From Candidatus Heimdallarchaeota archaeon (GTDB taxonomy: Archaea; Asgardarchaeota; Heimdallarchaeia; Heimdallarchaeales; Kariarchaeaceae), in NCBI GenBank assembly GCA_026702845.1, contig JADCLS010000006.1:62001-126000 (forward strand): DNA of 64,000 nt, given 5' to 3'. This document shows positions 26,573 through 36,800 of the stretch, piece after piece (position 1 is the stretch's first letter; each line of letters opens with the position of its first letter). Under the pieces are notes generated by a model. That model was not told the origin of the DNA. It saw only the letters and a list, made by a program, of their open reading frames with translations, and searched no databases. The translations under genes and the position numbers were made by a program.

Positions 26573-27387
26573 AGATGCTTCTTCCACCTGAAGATGATTG
26601 TATCTTTTTAGATATTGAAACAGCGGTAGATGGAGGAAATATTTGGTTAATAGGAGTCGTATTTCAACAACAATTTGATTATTTCTATGCCAAAAGCTGG
26701 GATGAAGAGAGGGAGATGATGCTAGGTTTCCATGAATATCTTCTTGCACATCCATCTAAAGCACTGATTTATTATTCTCGGACTAATTTTGATATCAGAA
26801 TGATATGGAATGCAGCAAAACGATTGAAATTATATCACATGCTAAATTCATTATCAAACAGACCTTGGATAGATTACTGTATAATCCTTGGAAGAAGTTA
26901 TGACTCGCCTATACGTAGCTATGCGCTCAAACCACTTGCCACCCACCTAGGGTACATGTTCATGCATGGAAGTCTAGATGGACTGGAAGTAGCCACACGT
27001 TATACCAATTTAGTCAAGAAGCTGGGAAAAGTTGCTGAATTCGAGGTTCAAGACCTTATTGAGTATAATGAGGATGATGTGATGAGTCTCATTTATCTTT
27101 ACCGTCATTTCAAAGATATAAGTAAGTACACTTGGAATTTAGGCCTACCCTTGAGTAGCATTGAAATCAGAGGAAAAATCAACCAATTATGTGTCTATCA
27201 ATCAATTAAGGAAAATAGAATAAGCCTATCAACATCACTGGAAAACGAGGAGGAATTATATCTAGTGTTAATGAATCTAGGATTACCCATTCCTCAAATC
27301 AAAAGAGGATTAAACCGAGTATTATTTACATGGACAAATAGCTTGGCAATTGAACGGCTGAGAAGATTATTCGTAACTGGGAAATGA
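26569..27387 (+). CDS. YprB-like RNase H-fold 3'-5' exonuclease
   Basis: 272 residues. DEDD-type motifs: Asp15 and Glu17 in 'FLDIETA', Asp75 in 'TNFDIRM' and Asp170 in 'YNEDDVMSL'. This is the set of YprB-like exonucleases. The last ~80 residues are helical and not matched. Its ATG overlaps the reductase stop (ATGA), so translation is coupled, yet the two activities are not obviously linked. Substrate (DNA or RNA) is unknown. Confidence 0.82.
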   Translation: MKMLLPPEDDCIFLDIETAVDGGNIWLIGVVFQQQFDYFYAKSWDEEREMMLGFHEYLLAHPSKALIYYSRTNFDIRMIWNAAKRLKLYHMLNSLSNRPWIDYCIILGRSYDSPIRSYALKPLATHLGYMFMHGSLDGLEVATRYTNLVKKLGKVAEFEVQDLIEYNEDDVMSLIYLYRHFKDISKYTWNLGLPLSSIEIRGKINQLCVYQSIKENRISLSTSLENEEELYLVLMNLGLPIPQIKRGLNRVLFTWTNSLAIERLRRLFVTGK

Positions 27388-27432
27388 TCATTCACACTCA
27401 TCTCATGCTCAATCCATTTATATTCTGAGCCA

Positions 27433-28578
27433 GTGAAAAGGATGATGACCAAAAAATCTAGTATCTATTTTCCAGAACTAGATACAGACCGGGAATTCGA
27501 GTACTTGACTTATCTCCGGTTCTGTTCGATGGTTGATCCCAATATTAGATGGTTCCATAAATCTGTTTCTAGATTACGAATGACATCATTTCTCTTACTT
27601 CCCTTAACACTCTTCTTGATTTTCAAAATGGATATTAACATACAGGGTGAAAGTGAATGGTTAATCCTATTTTGGAAAAGTGCTATGGTGATTTTTGCTG
27701 CCTCACTAATTGATATTTCATTTAATCAATTATTAAATCTCCAATTAATTAGATATGGATTTCTGCCTAGAATAAGCAAGAGGATGGAATTGATCAATAG
27801 TATCAAGTATCTAGTACGATTAGAACTGAAATTTATTCCTTATTACATGGTAATTTACTTTTTCATTACGAATTTTGAGCTCTGGTGGATACCTGCAACT
27901 ATTTTTGCCTTATTCGTCCAACGAATTGAGAATTATTTTGTTCCAATTGTGTTAGATCCTCTGCAGAATAAAATTATCCATTTCAGAGAATCATCATTGA
28001 AAGATCGATTAGAACCCATTCTTCAACAAGTAAATCTTAGTTCCAGCAATCTCTACAAAGCCACATACTCTATGAATAATCGGTTCCTTAATGCATATCT
28101 TTTGATGTTTGGTAAGTATTCACGGGTTGTATTTAGTGATTATCTCATTAATCATTTCCGAGATGATGAAATAGAACAAATTCTGTATCATGAACTGGGC
28201 CATTACACTATGAAACACAGTTGGGCTAAATTATTAGATAACATCATAAGCAATATGTTTATTTTTTATGTGGCGTACGTTGTTATCACAGTACCAACTC
28301 CAAATAGCATAATTTTACTTATGGCATTGCGTATGAGTTTACTCAATATATTATCACCTATAAGCAAATATTTTGCTAGAAATCGTGAATTGAGTGCTGA
28401 TAAGTATGCAATCATCCAAAGTAAAAATCCAGAAGCTTTTGTATCAGCGATTACTAGATTAGGCATAGTGTCACTGAGCAATCCCAGACCTTCTAAAATG
28501 GAACGATTCTTCGCCTCCCATCCTCCAATAAGAGAACGAGTGGTTAAAGCACTAGAACATTACAATAATAGTACCTAA
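27433..28578 (+). CDS. M48-family membrane metallopeptidase (HtpX/Ste24-like)
   Basis: 381 residues from a GTG start. Two pairs of membrane segments (about 52-65 with 78-98, and 135-165) precede the peptidase domain. The zinc site is 'HELGH' (His253, Glu254, His257) with Glu319 in 'RNRELSADKYA' as third ligand. A hydrophobic pair follows the zinc helix (about 270-305). The family cleaves membrane or misfolded proteins at the cytoplasmic face. It follows the exonuclease by 45 bp. Its last 123 codons are duplicated as a decayed copy at 29579-29945; this copy is intact. Confidence 0.92.
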   Translation: MKRMMTKKSSIYFPELDTDREFEYLTYLRFCSMVDPNIRWFHKSVSRLRMTSFLLLPLTLFLIFKMDINIQGESEWLILFWKSAMVIFAASLIDISFNQLLNLQLIRYGFLPRISKRMELINSIKYLVRLELKFIPYYMVIYFFITNFELWWIPATIFALFVQRIENYFVPIVLDPLQNKIIHFRESSLKDRLEPILQQVNLSSSNLYKATYSMNNRFLNAYLLMFGKYSRVVFSDYLINHFRDDEIEQILYHELGHYTMKHSWAKLLDNIISNMFIFYVAYVVITVPTPNSIILLMALRMSLLNILSPISKYFARNRELSADKYAIIQSKNPEAFVSAITRLGIVSLSNPRPSKMERFFASHPPIRERVVKALEHYNNST

Positions 28579-28584
28579 AACTGA
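28209..28584 (+). repeat. Direct repeat, left (intact) copy: 3' end of the M48 peptidase gene
   Basis: 376 bp from codon 260 of the peptidase to 6 bp beyond its stop. The same sequence recurs at 29579-29945 in the same orientation with 10 substitutions, a 12-bp in-frame deletion and a 3-bp insertion (about 97% identity). The repeats bracket about 1 kb holding a single gene. Confidence 0.9.
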
Positions 28585-28636
28585 TAATTTAATTTTCATC
28601 TAGTCCTAGTTTGTTATCTCTTATGATTCTAGAAAA

Positions 28637-29485
28637 TTACTCGATTTTTCCGATCTTATTATCTTCCAAATCGGCATATTTTGCCAGAAGAGTATCTATT
28701 TCAGAGGAGAGATCAAATTCTTCAGTGATTTCTTCATCAAGGAGTTGCTTGGAAAGATAATCATTTAGCATTTTCATCAAGGATTCCCTAATTTCAGTTG
28801 TTTGATCGTAACAGTAATACCATAATACATCCATATCATCAATTTCCAACCCTTGCAGTTTACATAGTTGTCTAAATCTCTCTAAATCCTGTTTGAGCAT
28901 CATCGCAACTTTTTCATTAATATTTTCAGGTGTTAGTTGCGAAATGTTTTCTTTTAATTTCTTAAATTGTGAATGCACATATTTCATGGCCAAGCTTTTA
29001 CCTTGTACAGAATTTTCTAACATTGTTAATTTATCAAATGATTTTGAAGATCGTAGTAATGTCGAAAAAATATCATAGGTCGCCCATATACCCACACCTA
29101 ACAGAAAGAAACTGTTTATGAAAATGCTAATAGAAGGATAGAATATTTCACCGAAAAACCATATTAAAATGTAAAATAACAAGAAATAGAATATCTGAAT
29201 GATAAAGAAACCTTCACCTAGTTTTAACTTCTGCATCTTGATAATAACCAAATATATTCCTACAAGAATTATAGTGATAATAATGGGTAACAAATGATTT
29301 GATAAATCAAGGTCCTTATTCTCGATCACAGCATTGATAATTGAAAAGTTATGAATAAGTAAAACAATAAATTCTACTACCCATAGCCCAGCAAATAATA
29401 TTTCTGCATTTAAATTTTCTTTACTAATGATATCAGGTATATTTTCTGTCATTAATTTTGACTTTAATATGCCATATATAATCAT
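28637..29485 (-). CDS. Four-helix membrane protein with cytoplasmic helical domain, between direct repeats
   Basis: 282 residues. Hydrophobic segments at about 28-50, 63-82, 92-115 and 118-138, then a ~140-residue charged helical C-terminal domain ('LKENISQLTPENINEKVAM', 'CYDQTTEIRESLMKML'). No catalytic motif and no family recognised. A start at residue 12 (ATG 29452) is possible because a TATATA run lies 25-30 nt before it. It is the only gene between the two peptidase-gene repeats, so it came in with, or was enclosed by, the duplication event. Confidence 0.6.
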   Translation of the reverse strand: MIIYGILKSKLMTENIPDIISKENLNAEILFAGLWVVEFIVLLIHNFSIINAVIENKDLDLSNHLLPIIITIILVGIYLVIIKMQKLKLGEGFFIIQIFYFLLFYILIWFFGEIFYPSISIFINSFFLLGVGIWATYDIFSTLLRSSKSFDKLTMLENSVQGKSLAMKYVHSQFKKLKENISQLTPENINEKVAMMLKQDLERFRQLCKLQGLEIDDMDVLWYYCYDQTTEIRESLMKMLNDYLSKQLLDEEITEEFDLSSEIDTLLAKYADLEDNKIGKIE

Positions 29486-29578
29486 TCTTCGGAAATTAAA
29501 TCAAATTTAATAAATAAAATATATTGATTTATCGAAATTTCTTATAATATAAATATCAATTTCTCGATATTATAGAAA

Positions 29579-29945
29579 TATGAAACACAGTTGGGCTAAA
29601 TTATTAGATAACATCATAAACAATATGCTTATTTTTTATGTGGCATACGTTGTTATCATAGTAACAACTCCAAATAGCATAATTTTACTTATGGCAATGC
29701 GTATGAGTTTACTCAATATATTATCACATTTTGCTTGAAATCGTGAATTGAGTGCTGATAAGTATGCAATCATCCAAAGTAAAAATCCGGAAGCATTTGT
29801 ATAAGCGATTACTAGATTAGGCATAGTGTCACTGAGCAATCCCAGACCTTCTAAAATGGAACGATTCTTCGCCTCCCATCCTCCAATAAGAGAACGAGTG
29901 GTTAAAGCACTAGAACATTACAATAATAATAGTACCTAAAACTGA
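29579..29945 (+). pseudogene. Decayed duplicate of the M48 peptidase 3' end
   Basis: 367 bp matching 28209-28584. It begins just after the HExxH codons, so it could never encode an active enzyme. Two substitutions made in-frame stops: AGA to TGA in 'FARNRE' and TCA to TAA in 'FVSAI'. A 12-bp deletion removed four codons before the third zinc-ligand region. The last 36 bp double as the 3' end of the EamA gene on the opposite strand. Confidence 0.9.
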
Positions 29946-30866
29946 AGAGAGAATCCCTATCATCTGTTTACCATTGATTTTCTCGATTCCAAGATATTTA
30001 CCAATAACCACGGCAATAATTGGATTTGTAGAAGTAATTGGAGTGGGGATTGCCGCTCCTATATACTGTACTGCAGCAAAGAACAGCGTAGCCCCAATAA
30101 CCCAACCAATTATTCCTGAAAGGAACATATACTTAATACTAGCTAACTTACTAGATCGCTCACGATTATTATATTTCTGCCATTCCCCAGGTGACAGGAG
30201 AAATACTAGTAGTGAACCGAGGCCCATGAACATCGTACGAACGCCAGTGAGGCCAATAGCATTTGATCCATCAAATTCAAGTATAAATCTAACGAAATAA
30301 ATACTCGTTCCCCAGAATATTGCAGTAATTACACCATAAATTAGTGCCTTGGTTTCGATTTTAGTCTTCATTGGCCCATCAATATTACTGGTCACATATA
30401 TCACGCCCAATATAACCAATATCGTCCCTAGAATAATGTATATATTGACAGTTTCGATACCTGTAGACAATAGAATAAAAGATGTAACAAGCGGGTATAC
30501 CGATGAAATCGGTTGCATCACGTTAACTGGGTATAATTTTAGAGAATAGAGAAAGATTCCATCTCCACAAATTACCAGTAATGAGGTGAGTAGAACCAAA
30601 GGCAATATTTCGGGTTTAAAGTACATCGTTACGGAATCAATGCCAAATATCACGATTGATCCAACTGTGAGTAGAATAAATGCAGCAATAGAACGAAAGA
30701 CCATGGCAAGAAATGGATTCTCATCACGTATTCCTGCTTTTATAATATGAGAGTTAATCCCCCAAGATACTGCAGCAAGTATGGAGAATACTATACTAAG
30801 AAGAAACAGATCACTCAATATTTGTGAATAAACTAAGTGAAATTTAAATTTATATATTTCAGCCAT
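29910..30866 (-). CDS. EamA-family (DMT) transporter
   Basis: 318 residues with ten predicted membrane helices in two five-helix EamA repeats (start near 'SIVFSILAAVSWGINSHIIKAGI' and near 'ALIYGVITAIFWGTSIYFVRF', both quoted in part). Seen family sites: 'NPFLAMVFRSI' and 'ITSTNPIIAVVIGKYLGIEKI'. The family exports or imports metabolites such as amino acids or nucleotide sugars; substrate unknown. Its last ten codons and stop are written on the antisense strand of the decayed M48 copy, which implies the ancestral EamA and M48 genes overlapped tail to tail by about 30 bp. It lies 8 bp downstream of the dehalogenase-like gene on the same strand. Confidence 0.88.
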   Translation of the reverse strand: MAEIYKFKFHLVYSQILSDLFLLSIVFSILAAVSWGINSHIIKAGIRDENPFLAMVFRSIAAFILLTVGSIVIFGIDSVTMYFKPEILPLVLLTSLLVICGDGIFLYSLKLYPVNVMQPISSVYPLVTSFILLSTGIETVNIYIILGTILVILGVIYVTSNIDGPMKTKIETKALIYGVITAIFWGTSIYFVRFILEFDGSNAIGLTGVRTMFMGLGSLLVFLLSPGEWQKYNNRERSSKLASIKYMFLSGIIGWVIGATLFFAAVQYIGAAIPTPITSTNPIIAVVIGKYLGIEKINGKQMIGILSSVLGTIIIVMF

Positions 30867-30874
30867 ACACTGAA

Positions 30875-32278
30875 TTATCTAGTATGAATGAATTTCTTGT
30901 CATCTTCCCAGAAATCCTCTGGTTTACGTTGTTTACCATATATCAAGTGGTGTAACCATACCCAGAGACGGTTGAATATAGGTGCATTACGGATAAAAAA
31001 CCTTGGGATTCCATGAGACCAATGTTTGGATTGTGTGAAAGGACAATTAGCCACACAATTATTACAATCTCCTCCATTACGGGTCCAAAAATCATAACAG
31101 GTCTCTACATTAACATACCACTTCAATATACCTGGATTATTTGATATAGTTGGACCATTCCAGCTTGGTATGTCTGCTTGACTAATTGATTGACTGGGAC
31201 AAGTATCAGCACAGGTTTTACAGGTTCTGCAGAATTCAAGCACACCAAACTGCTTAGGTTTATCAGTAGCCAAGGGTAAATTTGTCAATACCTTACAGAT
31301 ACGCACATTCGATCCATATTTCTCTGTAATAAGTAGACCATGCCTACCATATTGTCCAAGGCCTGCGTCAATGGCCAAAGGCACACTCAATGCAGTACCA
31401 TTTCCATCTGGAACAGCTTTGTATCCTAAATCTCGTAGAAATGCAGCCATACATGCCTGTGCAAAAGCCATTCGGGAATATCCATTTCCCGTGGCAAAAC
31501 CACTGGGTAAGGCTGGAGAGGTTTGTAATGCTTCAAGATCCATCTCAATTAGCATAACGATGGCATAATTGATATCCTCATCTAGAGATACTTCATTTCC
31601 TTGTCTATTATGAGTATATATCCAATTAGGATTTATTTTAGTGATGCCGACTTCAGCTGCACCAAATGCGGTAGCCACTTGTTTAATAATTCTAGCCATA
31701 TTCTCAGGATCATCATTTTTATAAAACTCTTTATCTGGAATAAGGTCTACATCAAATTTCTGTTCTGGATCTATCTTAGTTTGATGATTAGGGAAAGCAG
31801 CCGGAAGATTATCGTAGACTGCCCAAGCAGAAGAAGAGAGAGCCATTTCAATTCGAGAGTACCCTTTTTTGTTTTCCCTTAGGATCTCATTATGAAAGGT
31901 ATAGATACCTTCTTTATAATTTTTAAAACTAGGATCATTATTCACCCTTGAAAAGATGGATTTGGTTTGTGAGAAACGGGTAAATCTATCAGTATCTATC
32001 AAGTAATCGCTAGATTTCCATTTTTGTATCACTTCTTTATTTTTTTCAAGTACAATTTCATTGAATTTCTGATGTTCAACAACAGAGATTGCATTGAGTG
32101 GACAAACTTCTATACATTTTTTACATCCAACACAATATGAGGTAATTTTAGCCTTACTCGACTCAATCAAAAGTGCAACCTCATCTGATCGTTTATTCAC
32201 GGGACATATACTGATACATTGCTGATTACATTTGTTCACATTACAGAATACTGCAATATCAATCTGATTTCGTTTCAA
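30875..32278 (-). CDS. Cytoplasmic reductive dehalogenase-like Fe-S protein with ABCE1-type N-terminal ferredoxin
   Basis: 467 residues, no signal peptide. The N-terminal 70 residues carry C-x4-C-x3-C-x3-CP (Cys12, 17, 21, 25) and CxxCxxCxxxCP (Cys49, 52, 55, 59), the spacing of the Fe-S domain of the ribosome-recycling ATPase ABCE1. The rest matches reductive dehalogenases and QueG: 'PLAIDAGLGQYGRHGLLIT', 'SNVRICKVLTNLPL', two more 4Fe-4S sites ('CRTCKTCADTCP' and 'CNNCVANCPF') and a C-terminal 'FNRLWVWLHHLIYG'. The core should bind a corrinoid and reduce an organohalide or another oxidised substrate. It lacks the TAT signal and membrane partner of respiratory enzymes, so a catabolic or detoxifying role is more likely. 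The EamA transporter gene follows by 8 bp. Confidence 0.85.
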   Translation of the reverse strand: MKRNQIDIAVFCNVNKCNQQCISICPVNKRSDEVALLIESSKAKITSYCVGCKKCIEVCPLNAISVVEHQKFNEIVLEKNKEVIQKWKSSDYLIDTDRFTRFSQTKSIFSRVNNDPSFKNYKEGIYTFHNEILRENKKGYSRIEMALSSSAWAVYDNLPAAFPNHQTKIDPEQKFDVDLIPDKEFYKNDDPENMARIIKQVATAFGAAEVGITKINPNWIYTHNRQGNEVSLDEDINYAIVMLIEMDLEALQTSPALPSGFATGNGYSRMAFAQACMAAFLRDLGYKAVPDGNGTALSVPLAIDAGLGQYGRHGLLITEKYGSNVRICKVLTNLPLATDKPKQFGVLEFCRTCKTCADTCPSQSISQADIPSWNGPTISNNPGILKWYVNVETCYDFWTRNGGDCNNCVANCPFTQSKHWSHGIPRFFIRNAPIFNRLWVWLHHLIYGKQRKPEDFWEDDKKFIHTR

Positions 32279-32419
32279 ATGAGTTCAATATGCAAATAAC
32301 AGTTTACTTTCTATACTTATTGTAGTATCAAACCCTAATTTGAAGAATTCTTACTTAATTTATTGATTGTATCGGGAACGATTCCTTATCCTTATATTGA
32401 TCTCAACAAATGTTTTTGT

Positions 32420-33829
32420 ATGAACAGAGAGGATATGAGAAGGACTATATTACCACTCCTAGGGAATCTCATTGCAGTAATCTCTGTGAATATCACAGCA
32501 TACCTAAGTATCAGGTATGCGGCTATATTATTTTCAAACAATTTTCAACATACAGATGTTACAAATATTTGGATCTATCTGTTGATATACTTCCCAATTA
32601 TTGGATTGATAATCAGTTTGCTCATTGAAGAGCGAGATCATGTACGATCTTCACATATCCTATGGTTACAGCTCTATTATATTCTCACCCAAGGTATTCT
32701 CCTGTTATATTATGTATATCTAGGGGAGTTCTCGCTAGCAATTGGACTAGGGTCTTATTTCACTCAGTTGATGGGAGGGTTAATTGTTTGGTATAAGTTA
32801 ATTAATAATTATCGATCTACAAATCAGGTAAATTACAAATTGATGGTAATGTACATGATGTTCAATGTACTCCAATTACTCTCAATTTTAGCTGTAGAAT
32901 CTGCAGATAATTCTGTATTTGTCCTAGCACTTCTTAACCAAATATTTATTTTTATTGCATTCCTACTTGAGGGAGCATTTCTAGCTTTTGCATTCCACTT
33001 CAATATCCGAGTGTTTGTTGAATTTCTAGTTTTATCCTTACTTCTTAAACAAGGTTTGAAACAATGGAATATGGATTTGGATGAAGTAGACAGCTTTGTG
33101 ACACAATTAGCTCTTGTACCAGTCGAAAGCATTGTTTTCAAATACAAAGATTATTCGAGAGTAGCTAGTGAAAATCCAATACGCGAATATTTCTTCCTAG
33201 ATTATCGATCTGCAGGTATAAAACTCTGGGAACTTAAATCTGCAATGGATGGGTTCAGAGAAGATCCTATTGAGATCCAGATTCATTTTCAAGATGGAGA
33301 GTTCATTCAGTTCAGTATGGTTTTAGACTCTCAATTTCTAACATCATTATCCAAAGAAGATGAAAATATATTGTCCTTAATTGTGGTCAGATTTATTGAA
33401 ATGCAGGCAATAAATAGACTGAGACTAAAGAGAACAGCCTTACCAGATCATCTAGCTATTTCACTAATCAAATCATTTCATAGAGGAGAGATAGAGGAGT
33501 ACAAAATTCATCATTTGCAACAATTGATTGAACAAGAGATTAGAGCAACAACTAGTGAGGTCGATTTGATCAAACTCATGGATGAATCTCATGTAGAATT
33601 TACTGATGGTTATGTGATAAATTTAAATGATGTAGTTGCTGCAGTTCCACCACAAACAAGAAAGGAGGATAAGAGAGCTGTGACTGGTATAGTCAAAGGG
33701 ATAAACCCACTCGATGGAGAATTGATAGTGCGTACTAAGGAGAATGAAACATTACATTTATCCTTATTGGATATAAAGAAATTGTCAGATATTGAGAAAA
33801 GGAAAATATATCAAGATTTAATTAGCTAA
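32420..33829 (+). CDS. Polytopic membrane protein with C-terminal cytoplasmic domain, unknown function
   Basis: 469 residues from ATG 32420; the frame is open to a TTG at 32363, but a TATA-like CTTATATTG about 25 nt before the ATG favours the later start. Seven or eight hydrophobic segments fill about 8-210. A soluble part of about 250 residues follows, with a beta-rich section ('EIQIHFQDGEFIQFSMVLD'), a helical section and a small C-terminal barrel-like section ('VTGIVKGINPLDGELIVRTKE' quoted in part: 'GINPLDGELIVRT'). No family recognised. It shares a 4-bp CTAA stop overlap with the convergent FtsX-like gene. Confidence 0.6.
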   Translation: MNREDMRRTILPLLGNLIAVISVNITAYLSIRYAAILFSNNFQHTDVTNIWIYLLIYFPIIGLIISLLIEERDHVRSSHILWLQLYYILTQGILLLYYVYLGEFSLAIGLGSYFTQLMGGLIVWYKLINNYRSTNQVNYKLMVMYMMFNVLQLLSILAVESADNSVFVLALLNQIFIFIAFLLEGAFLAFAFHFNIRVFVEFLVLSLLLKQGLKQWNMDLDEVDSFVTQLALVPVESIVFKYKDYSRVASENPIREYFFLDYRSAGIKLWELKSAMDGFREDPIEIQIHFQDGEFIQFSMVLDSQFLTSLSKEDENILSLIVVRFIEMQAINRLRLKRTALPDHLAISLIKSFHRGEIEEYKIHHLQQLIEQEIRATTSEVDLIKLMDESHVEFTDGYVINLNDVVAAVPPQTRKEDKRAVTGIVKGINPLDGELIVRTKENETLHLSLLDIKKLSDIEKRKIYQDLIS

Positions 33830-36800
33830 GTAGCACTGAGAATTGAACCGGTTTGGCCTTTACTTAATTTCAAGATGGGATAAATTGCACTTGATATACC
33901 AGTCACTATCATGATGGCAGTATAGATAAGAATTCGTTCTGGATTTAATATGAGACCAATGGGTACTACATAATTAAAGAAATTGGTTTGATTTAATATA
34001 GTTAGTAGTCCATAAGAAACAGTATATCCAGATACTGCACCTGCTATGGCACCGAGTAGAATTAAACTGATTATCTCAGCGAATAATATCAATGATACCT
34101 GTTTTCTAATCATTCCTAACGCACGTAAGATGGCAATTTCTTTTGACCTATCTCGTATTGTGATAAAATTATAAAATAGAATAGATAGGATGAAAATGGT
34201 CATACTAACAAGAAGAATCACATGCATTATTTTTAGGAGAAAATCATTCTGACCTTCTCTTTCGTATGATTCAAGTAAATCAATTGAATTTTGCACCTCA
34301 ATATCAGGAAAACTTGCATAGATACGACTGATTTCCTTACTCACCTCCTTAATATCGTTCTCATTGAAAACATCAATGTATGTACCCGCAGAAATGAGCC
34401 CATCGATGACCTCTGCAAAATCGAAGAGTGTCTTAATACTAACTACTAATGGTACTACCTCTACCTCAACATTGTCAAGAGTTGCTACTGGTAATTGCTC
34501 GACCAGGCGGGGAAAATACTTGAATGTAGAGTGAATGGAAAGGTAATTCAAGTATTGGGTGCGATACTTAAGAGTTATTTGATCATCTAAATGTAAACCC
34601 TCTCTTACATCCTGTTGTATTGCTACACTATCATCATCAATAGCGATAATCTCCTGTAGACTAGTTGTTGAAAAATCATCATCCCAGTATACAACATCCG
34701 CGAAATTGCTACTATTGATTGCCAGAAAACGATAATTCAATGGTAATTCTCCAGCACTCAAATCGTTTGGATGAGGCTTATAATCCATGAAATACACTGA
34801 TGCGTAGGCAACATCTTCAATAGTGAACATTGATTGCATATTTAGATCTGTCAAATCTAAATCATCTACATATATGTCAGCACCAACCTCATACATTGCA
34901 CGCTGGGAAGATACCTGAGCAAATGTCACAGGTATTACCAAAGCAACAAATGACAGCAACATTGAAATAATTATCAAAGCAGTCAACATTGATGTGAAGT
35001 ATTTTCTTTTACGGATATTATTGATGGATAATTTGATTAGCTCGAGTCTCTTTGTCAATCCCTTGAGGAAAAATCCGATTGTTTCTGTTAAGTATCTTGC
35101 CAGAACCAATGGAAAACCAAAAATAACTGCTAGAATTGCCAATGTACCCATTATTAGGTATATTGGTCCAGCGTATGTACCCAAAGAGATATTGGGAACA
35201 ATTATCCAGAAAAGCAAACCATAGGAGAAGATTATTACATCTAGGTTTAATCTTCTCCAAACCGGTATGGTAGTCTCGGTAGATTCGTAGCTCTTCAAAA
35301 TATCGATTTTATGTACATTAACGATATTTGAGATATAGAAGTTTGATGAGATTAACACCGTCAGTAAGGGAACTTTCCAATAAAAGAATGATGGGATAAG
35401 GATAGGTATTGATTCTCCAGCAAATTCTAGAAGACCTGAACTCCTCAGCATGAGCGAGGTGATAGGAATGGCCATCCACATACCAAGAATCATGGCTATG
35501 AATGAAAGTGCAAGGATCTCTGTGATTAGCATTAATCGCATCTGATTGGAATTCGTCCCACGTTGTAACATGATTGAGAAAATCGTCTGTTTCCATTTTT
35601 CAATTAGATTCAATGAGAAGAACAGCATGAATAGAGAGATGAGAACTAGTGGTGTCATGGTTACAGGGATTATAAAATCAAGAGTACTCACATTGATTAA
35701 ATACTCAGCTATCCGATCCCTTAATTTCGAAAGAACTCTGGGTAATGCAGTATAGAGGTTGAATCTCGATGCAAATTCAAGGATGTCCTCCCTGATGATA
35801 TTGATAGATTTTCCAAGTTGATCTTCCAAATTTGCTAGGTTTACATCACTGATTGTTGGTCGTTTGATATGAATTTGACTTCTCATATGCAACTCTAAAT
35901 TATCAACCCAAATGACACCTGCTGTTTGGATATAATTGACTACCTCATTGATTAGGTTTAATTCAGAACCTTGAGGCAGAAAATATGTACCTTCAAGTAT
36001 CTTTCCATCAATTATCCCTTCATGTTGATTATTGTAATCTATATCTGTTTGAGATACTTTCCATATATGATCTACAGTCATATTGGGTACTGTGTAGTTG
36101 GCAAAATCAGGAAGTGCGCTAGTATTAAAATTTCCAATCTTATAATCAGCCTCTACTAATAATTGAAATGAACCATTAACTAAAAAGTCCGACGTAGTAT
36201 AATTGATATACCCAACCTGCGGATTACCCTGTGTTAGATATGGGGTGATAACCAATAAGTTCTGACTTTCATTAAATTCTATATCAGGAAAAGTTGGGAA
36301 TTGTTTTAATAGATCATACATCCTCTCTGTCCAAATATGAGTATGCGATGGAATAGTATCAACCCAAACCCTTGCTTGATCTAGGTTGTAACGTTTTCCT
36401 TGAATAATCAAAAAATCTAGTTCAGCAAATGTGTCTATAGAAGTGATATCTAAATTATATGTAGATGACCAAGATAGCTTATGTGACTCAACAAAATTAC
36501 TATACTGCGAGATTAGGCCAGTAGGTACATCACTGACTTTGATATCAAATGCAGTATTATCTTTTCCCTCAAGATAATTATTGAAATGTTCTTGTCTGTA
36601 GCTCTCCACCATCACATATGATTGGGATAGTATCAATGCAGATAAAAACAAACCAGCAAGAGACACAATAATATACTTGCGATTAATTCTTAAGTATTTC
36701 CGGGTAATTGCAAAAGCATCTAGAATACTTGTTCTCTTGTTTTCAAATTTTGTAAATTTGCTATCTACCATAACAAATTTCCTTACCATTGCTGAAATGG

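Noticed and set aside
29530..29569. Imperfect inverted repeat (TATCGAAATT / AATTTCTCGATA) at the junction of the duplication
   Set aside because: Arms differ by a 2-nt insertion and lie in very AT-rich DNA where such matches are common; more likely part of the promoter region of the membrane-protein gene.
29636..29839. Open frame antisense to the decayed M48 copy
   Set aside because: An identical-looking frame exists antisense to the intact M48 gene (28266-28481), so it is a shadow of the duplication and not a gene.
28209..29945. Insertion sequence or transposon reading of the direct repeats
   Set aside because: No transposase, no terminal inverted repeats at the repeat edges and a 376-bp duplication is far longer than target-site duplications.
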